Assembly (NCBI RefSeq): GCF_024707545.1
Contig: NZ_CP062229.1
Span: 5,871,501-5,935,500, forward strand
DNA length: 64,000 nt
Direction: 5' to 3'
Origin: Mesorhizobium onobrychidis
GTDB taxonomy: Bacteria > Pseudomonadota > Alphaproteobacteria > Rhizobiales > Rhizobiaceae
Shown here: one piece after another, positions 59,692-64,000 of the stretch
Layout: every line of letters starts with the position of its first letter
Numbering within the stretch: the first letter of the stretch is position 1
Notes under the pieces: model-generated
Told to the model about the DNA's origin: nothing
Seen by the model: only the letters and a program-made list of their open reading frames with translations
Database searches by the model: none
Made by a program: the position numbers and the translations under genes

Positions 59692-60698
59692 GCGACGTGA
59701 CTTCGACCCATTCCGCTCAATCTCAAAGGGTCCACGCAGGCACCTGGCGAGATGCGGTGCTTGCCAATGGCAGTGTCGTGTCGATCGCGCTGTTCTTTCT
59801 TATCGTTAGCGTCATCTTTTCGGTGGCGACGGACGCCTTTCTGACGTCGCCCAACCTGCTGAACATCCTGCGTCAGTCGGCACCGCTGCTGATCGTCGCC
59901 GCGGCGATGACGTTCGTCATCACCACCGGCGGCATCGACCTTTCGGTCGGCTCCGTGCTGGCACTGGTGGCAACCTTGTCGGCGACATTGCTGCAGCTGG
60001 GCCTGCCATGGCCGGTGGTCATCCTCGCCATGCTTGCGCTGGGCGCCTTGCTTGGCGCGGTTCAGGGCTATTTTGTCGCTTATGAGGGCATCCCGGCCTT
60101 CATCGTCACGCTTGCCGGGCTTTCGGTGATCCGTGGCGTGGCGCTGCTGATCACCGGCGGCTACTCGATCCCCATCGAGCCGGGAAGCCCTTTCACGGTG
60201 CTGGGCCGCGCCTGGCTGCTTGGCGTGCCGGCGCCGGCGCTGATCGCGCTGGCGATCCTCGCGATCGCCTATATCGCCTTCAACGAGACGCCGTTCGGCC
60301 GCTACGTGACCGGCATCGGCGCCAACGCCGAAGCGGTTAGACGTGCCGGCGTCAACACACGGCTGACGACACTTTTCGTCTACGTGATTTCCGCCGCCGC
60401 GGCAGCACTTGCGGGGATCATCATTGCAGCCCGGCTTGGATCCGGATCGTCGAATGCCGGGCAAAGCTTTGAGCTCGAAGTGATCGCTGCCGTCGTGCTT
60501 GGCGGCACCAGCCTGTTCGGCGGCCGCGGAACGATCGTCGGCACGGTGCTCGGCGCGCTTACCGTGGCCGTCATCGGCAACGGCCTGATCCTGGCGCATC
60601 TGTCGCCTTTCCTGACGCCGATCGTCACCGGAACGATCATCCTGATCGCCATCTGGCTGAACTTCCGCCTGTTCCGCGGCGCCGTCCGGAGCCGTTGA
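59688..60698 (+). CDS. Sugar ABC transporter permease, RbsC-like
   Basis: A 336-aa permease with eight or more helices and the RbsC landmarks TTGGIDLSVGSVLAL, AFIVTLAGLSVIRGVALL, YVTGIGANAEAVRRAG and LGGTSLFGGRGTIVGTVLG. Translationally coupled to the ATPase. Completes the importer. Confidence 0.94.
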   Translation: MSDVTSTHSAQSQRVHAGTWRDAVLANGSVVSIALFFLIVSVIFSVATDAFLTSPNLLNILRQSAPLLIVAAAMTFVITTGGIDLSVGSVLALVATLSATLLQLGLPWPVVILAMLALGALLGAVQGYFVAYEGIPAFIVTLAGLSVIRGVALLITGGYSIPIEPGSPFTVLGRAWLLGVPAPALIALAILAIAYIAFNETPFGRYVTGIGANAEAVRRAGVNTRLTTLFVYVISAAAAALAGIIIAARLGSGSSNAGQSFELEVIAAVVLGGTSLFGGRGTIVGTVLGALTVAVIGNGLILAHLSPFLTPIVTGTIILIAIWLNFRLFRGAVRSR

Positions 60699-60702
60699 GC
60701 CT

Positions 60703-61797
60703 ATGGGTGATGATCTCTTCGATGACGCAGCTCCCAGGCAGCGGCTGGCGATCGGGGTCGATACCGGCCATGTGATGACCGTGCTCGGCCCCGTCCCGGT
60801 CGAAGAAATGGGCATTACGCTGATGCATGAGCACATCTTGCTCTGCGGCGCGCGCAGCTGGAGATGTCCCTGTCATCCTGACGACATGGCTCTCGCCGAG
60901 CAGCCGGTGAATATCGAGATCATCGGCGAATTGCGCATGAACCCTTACGTCAACCGCGACAATGTTTCGCTCGACGACAGTGACCTGGCGCTGTCGGAAC
61001 TGCAACGCTATCGCGCGCTCGGCGGCCACACCATCGTCGACGCGACCAATATCGGCATCGGCCGCGAGCCGGAAAAGCTCGCCCGCATCAGCCGCATGTC
61101 CGGCCTGAAGATCGTCATGGGCACCGGCTTCTATCTGGAACACACCCATCCCGAATGGCTGAAAGCGATGGATGTCGACGCAGTGACCGAGTTCATCGTC
61201 AACGACGTCGGCGGCGGCGAGACGCAGCCGCCGATCCTGGCCGGCCTGATCGGCGAGGTCGGCGTCAGCAAGGACTTTACCGCCGAGGAGCGAAAGTCGC
61301 TGAGAGCTTCGGCGCGGGCCGCGCGCATCACCGGCGTGCCGCTGTCGATCCATCTGCCGGGGTGGGAGCGGCTGGCGCACGAGGTGCTCGATGTCGTGGA
61401 GGCCGAGGGCGCCGATCTTCGCCACACTGTGCTCTGCCACATGAACCCCAGCCACAATGATCTCGACTACCAGACAAGCCTCGCCCGGCGCGGCGCTTTC
61501 TTGGAATACGATATGATCGGCATGGATTACTATTATGCCGATCAGGACGCGCAATCGCCCTCCGACGAAGAGAATGCGCGAGCAATCGCGGCACTTATCG
61601 AGGCCGACTTCGGTGACCGCCTGCTGCTGTCGCAGGATGTTTTCCTCAAGATCATGCTGACCCGCTTCGGCGGTTTCGGCTACGGCTACATCCTCAAGCA
61701 CTTCATACCGCGCCTGAAACGGCATGGCGTCGAGCAGCCAGCCATCGACCGCATGCTGATCGCCAATCCGAAGGCCGTGTTCGCGCGGCAGAACTAA
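60703..61797 (+). CDS. Phosphotriesterase-family metal-dependent hydrolase
   Basis: A 364-aa TIM-barrel hydrolase of the PTE/Php family. Metal-site segments are GITLMHEHILL near the N-terminus, VDATNIGIGR, LIGEVGVS, PLSIHLPGW, VLCHMNPSHND and LLLSQDVFLK. The usual carboxylated Lys is not obvious at the GEVG position, where it is Glu (a variant seen in lactonase-like members). It begins four bases after the permease. A lactonase or sugar-phosphate ester activity in the pathway is likely but unproven. Confidence 0.87.
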   Translation: MGDDLFDDAAPRQRLAIGVDTGHVMTVLGPVPVEEMGITLMHEHILLCGARSWRCPCHPDDMALAEQPVNIEIIGELRMNPYVNRDNVSLDDSDLALSELQRYRALGGHTIVDATNIGIGREPEKLARISRMSGLKIVMGTGFYLEHTHPEWLKAMDVDAVTEFIVNDVGGGETQPPILAGLIGEVGVSKDFTAEERKSLRASARAARITGVPLSIHLPGWERLAHEVLDVVEAEGADLRHTVLCHMNPSHNDLDYQTSLARRGAFLEYDMIGMDYYYADQDAQSPSDEENARAIAALIEADFGDRLLLSQDVFLKIMLTRFGGFGYGYILKHFIPRLKRHGVEQPAIDRMLIANPKAVFARQN

Positions 61798-61824
61798 GCG
61801 GCCCGAACTTACGACGGAGTTCAA

Positions 61825-62595
61825 ATGTCCAAGAAAAAGATCCTGCTTGCCGGTGAATCCTGGGTGTCGACCGCCACCCATATCAAGGGTTTCGACCAGT
61901 TTCCGACGGTCACCTACCACACCGGCGCGGAGGAATTGCTGACGGCGCTGAAGGCGACCGACTTCGACGTGACCTTCATGCCGGCGCATGAGGCACAGCG
62001 CAGCTTTCCGCAAACAATGGAGGCGCTTTCGGCCTATGACGCGGTGGTGCTCTCCGACATCGGCGCCAACACGCTGCTCCTGCATCCCGACACCTGGGTC
62101 CACTCCAAGCCGACGCCGAACCGCCTGCGGCTGCTGCGCGATTATGTGCGCGATGGCGGCGGGCTTTTGATGTTCGGCGGCTACTATAGCTTCCAGGGCA
62201 TCAATGGCGGCGCGCGCTACCGCAAGACGCCGGTCGAGGAGGTGCTGCCGGTGAACTGCCTCGCGTTCGATGACCGCGTCGAGGTGCCGGAAGGGTTTGC
62301 GCCTGTCCTGAACGGCTCCTCGAACCATCCGATCCTGAAGGGTCTCGGTTCGGATTGGCCAATCCTGCTCGGCTTCAACGAGGTGACGCTGAAAGACGGG
62401 GCGGAAGTACTGGCAACCGTGTCGTCGGATTATGGATCGCTGCCACTGCTCGTCACCGGCCACTATGGCAAGGGCCGCACTGTGGCCTGGACGTCCGATG
62501 TCGGGCCGCATTGGCTGCCACCGGAGTTCATCGCCTGGAACGGATACAAAACCCTGTTTGAACAGATGCTGAGCTGGGCGACCGGTGAGAGCTGA
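61825..62595 (+). CDS. Glutamine-amidotransferase-like (GATase1/ThuA-like) protein
   Basis: A 256-aa single domain of the class I amidotransferase-like fold. Segments include KILLAGESWVSTATHIKG, DAVVLSDIGANTLLLHP, VRDGGGLLMFGGYYSFQG and GKGRTVAWTSDVGPHW. A canonical nucleophile Cys in the elbow is absent (GGYYS in its place), as in ThuA-like and DUF1355 groups with roles in sugar metabolism. CGGAGTTCAA precedes the ATG. Confidence 0.82.
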   Translation: MSKKKILLAGESWVSTATHIKGFDQFPTVTYHTGAEELLTALKATDFDVTFMPAHEAQRSFPQTMEALSAYDAVVLSDIGANTLLLHPDTWVHSKPTPNRLRLLRDYVRDGGGLLMFGGYYSFQGINGGARYRKTPVEEVLPVNCLAFDDRVEVPEGFAPVLNGSSNHPILKGLGSDWPILLGFNEVTLKDGAEVLATVSSDYGSLPLLVTGHYGKGRTVAWTSDVGPHWLPPEFIAWNGYKTLFEQMLSWATGES

Positions 62596-62598
62596 GCG

Positions 62599-63507
62599 AT
62601 GCATGTCCATGTCGTAGGCAATGCCTGCATCGACACGACGTTTCGCGTCGGCCGCTTCCCTGCCACCGGCGAGACTTTGAACGCCAGCAGCTACGCCGAC
62701 GGCCTCGGCGGCAAGGGAGCAAACCAGGCGGTTGCTGCCGCGCGCACGGGTGCTCCGGTGACGTTTTGGACGGCGCTCGGCAAGGACCGCGCAGGCACAT
62801 GGATCAGGAGCCGCCTCGACAGGGAGTTGTCTGACCTCGAGGCGATTGAATTCGACCTGCCAAGCGACCGCTCGACCATCGTCATTGAGGCCGGCGGCGA
62901 GAACTTCATCGTCAGCGGCGTCGCCTGCAGCGAGGCGTTCGATCCGATCGCGCAAACCGCACTTGCGCGCCGGATCGCGTTTGGCGACATCCTTGTCTGC
63001 CAAGGAAACCTGCGGGGCGCCGCGATAGATGCCTGCCTGCGGGCAGCACAGGAAAATGGCGCGCGCACCGTCCTGAACGTCAGCCCTATCGATGCGGCGG
63101 CTCTGCCTGATTTCGGTATGGCAGAGGTTTTGGTGGTGAATCAATCCGAGGCGAAAGCGCTGACCGGCCAAGACGATTTGGCAGCCGCAGCCGGCGCGCT
63201 GGCGGCCAAAGGCGCCGGGACAGTCGTGATCACACTTGGCGCTGAAGGTTGTCTCGTCCTTGGCCCTGACCCGGGGGGATCGCTTCGTTTGCCGGCGCCA
63301 CGCGTCGAGGCGCTCGACACAAGCGGCGCCGGCGATGTCTTTTGCGGCTGTCTGGCCGGCGGGCTTGCCAAGGGCGTGTCGGTTATCTCAGCGCTGAAAT
63401 TCGCGCTCGCGGCCGCGGCAATTGCGGTGACTCGCCCGGGCACATTGATATCCTGTCCTTCCGCGTCTGAAATGGCGGCGCTCATCGATGAAACGGAGCT
63501 CTCATGA
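62599..63507 (+). CDS. PfkB-family carbohydrate kinase
   Basis: A 302-aa ribokinase-like sugar or nucleoside kinase. It has the N-terminal GLGGKGANQAVAAARTG signature, the C-terminal ATP and catalytic-base motif VEALDTSGAGDVFCGCLAGG (D in DTSGAGD), and LVVNQSEAKALTG. It would phosphorylate the imported substrate. Three bases separate it from the previous stop and it overlaps the next start. Confidence 0.93.
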   Translation: MHVHVVGNACIDTTFRVGRFPATGETLNASSYADGLGGKGANQAVAAARTGAPVTFWTALGKDRAGTWIRSRLDRELSDLEAIEFDLPSDRSTIVIEAGGENFIVSGVACSEAFDPIAQTALARRIAFGDILVCQGNLRGAAIDACLRAAQENGARTVLNVSPIDAAALPDFGMAEVLVVNQSEAKALTGQDDLAAAAGALAAKGAGTVVITLGAEGCLVLGPDPGGSLRLPAPRVEALDTSGAGDVFCGCLAGGLAKGVSVISALKFALAAAAIAVTRPGTLISCPSASEMAALIDETELS

Positions 63508-64000
63508 CCCAACTCGGCCAATCAGGCGGCGACGCGCTCGTAGAACTTTTCGGCCGCACCAAGGTGGTGATCGGTGTCGTTCATCTTGCGCCGCTTCCGG
63601 GCGCGCCGCGCTATGACGGCGAGGCGGTCGAGGCGATCTATCAGCGGGGTCTGGATGATGCGAGATCCTATCTCGATGGCGGATGCGACGGCGTGATCGT
63701 CGAGAATCATGGCGACATCCCTTTTGCCAAACCTGACGATATCGGACCGGAGACAGCGGCCTTTATGGCGGTCGTTTCCGACCGTATCCGTCGCGAACTC
63801 GGCAAGCCGGTCGGCATCAATGTGCTCGCTAACGCCGCGATCCCTGCCCTTGCGATCGCCAGTGCCGCTGGCGCGGGCTTTATCCGCGTCAATCAGTGGG
63901 CGAATGCCTATGTCGCTAACGAGGGTTTTGTCGAGGGGGAGTCGGGTCGCGCGGCACGCTACCGCGCCAGGCTGCGCGTCAACGGCATCCGCGTTTTCGC
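63504..64000 (+). CDS. BtpA/SgcQ-family protein (3' end outside window)
   Basis: The first 165 codons of a TIM-barrel BtpA/SgcQ-type protein: KVVIGVVHLAPLPGAPRY, YLDGGCDGVIVENHGDIPF, PVGINVLANAAIPALAIA and GFIRVNQWANAYV. The ATG overlaps the kinase stop (ATGA). SgcQ-like proteins accompany carbohydrate uptake operons; the activity is not established. It is truncated by the window edge. Confidence 0.9.
   Translation, partial: MTQLGQSGGDALVELFGRTKVVIGVVHLAPLPGAPRYDGEAVEAIYQRGLDDARSYLDGGCDGVIVENHGDIPFAKPDDIGPETAAFMAVVSDRIRRELGKPVGINVLANAAIPALAIASAAGAGFIRVNQWANAYVANEGFVEGESGRAARYRARLRVNGIRVF

Noticed and set aside
60637..63171. 844-codon open frame on the minus strand
   Set aside because: It is antisense to four well-supported genes in a GC-rich region, is rich in Arg, His and Asp, and has no family resemblance.

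Overview
The window looks like a chromosomal segment of a GC-rich alphaproteobacterium of the Rhizobiales, most likely Mesorhizobium or a close Phyllobacteriaceae relative. This rests on gene content (BioY, DUF1499, DUF427, PpdK, DUF995 proteins, BtpA/SgcQ operon), on small intergenic mosaic repeats of the rhizobial type, and on general codon style. The assignment is inference; no marker such as rRNA is present.

Layout. (1) 1-3.1 kb: exopolysaccharide genes on the minus strand: a partial GDP-mannose 4,6-dehydratase, a polyprenyl-phosphate sugar transferase and a NusG-like antiterminator. (2) 3.6-5.3 kb: biotin transporter BioY, an MBL-fold hydrolase and a MITE-like repeat. (3) 5.4-11.3 kb: a methylthioadenosine phosphorylase with a complete polyamine-type ABC transporter, next to a divergent LacI regulator whose probable operator is an 18-bp perfect palindrome. 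(4) 11.5-18.5 kb: housekeeping genes (DUF1499, acyl-CoA ligase, DUF427, pyruvate phosphate dikinase, VOC protein). (5) 18.6-19.7 kb: tRNA-Gln with a serine recombinase remnant joined to a truncated FAD-dependent dehydrogenase, the scar of a lost integrative element. (6) 19.8-30.5 kb: a catabolic group for onium or methylamine-type compounds: SDR, DapA-like aldolase, FAD oxidase, LysR, MttB-like methyltransferase, orphan peptide-type binding protein, corrinoid protein, GlxA-type regulator, and a DMSP lyase DddP with all metal ligands in register.

(7) 30.9-41.7 kb is the most interesting region: a lasso-peptide biosynthetic cluster. It holds a B2 leader protease, an AsnB-like cyclase (C), the precursor (A), a methyltransferase fused to a PqqD-like domain, an HprK-like kinase, a PqqD-type B1 recognition protein, an ABC exporter and a nucleotidyltransferase-family protein. 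The precursor at 38590-39006 has a canonical lasso leader and a Gly1/Asp8 ring pattern. Its C-terminal 'follower' is a tail-spike intramolecular chaperone (peptidase S74) domain whose predicted self-cleavage Ser would release a 16-residue core. An IS21 element (35079-37415, 6-bp target duplication) has cut into the 5' end of the kinase gene. The cluster lies between repeats related to a contiguous segment at 53.4-54.3 kb.

(8) 43-51 kb: a polysaccharide operon on the minus strand: UDP-glucuronate decarboxylase, GalE, a GT2 synthase, UDP-glucose dehydrogenase, two secreted DUF995 proteins and a GH26-like hydrolase. (9) 51-57 kb: an acyl carrier protein with an abnormal end, a frameshifted membrane protein, an AraC regulator, an intact SLC13 transporter (parent of the truncated copy at 42 kb), a small Cys-rich protein and an NAD-binding epimerase-like protein. 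(10) 57-64 kb: an XRE-cupin regulator and a sugar ABC transporter operon with phosphotriesterase-like, amidotransferase-like, PfkB and BtpA/SgcQ proteins, preceded by a dyad overlapping a putative -35 box; it runs off the window end.
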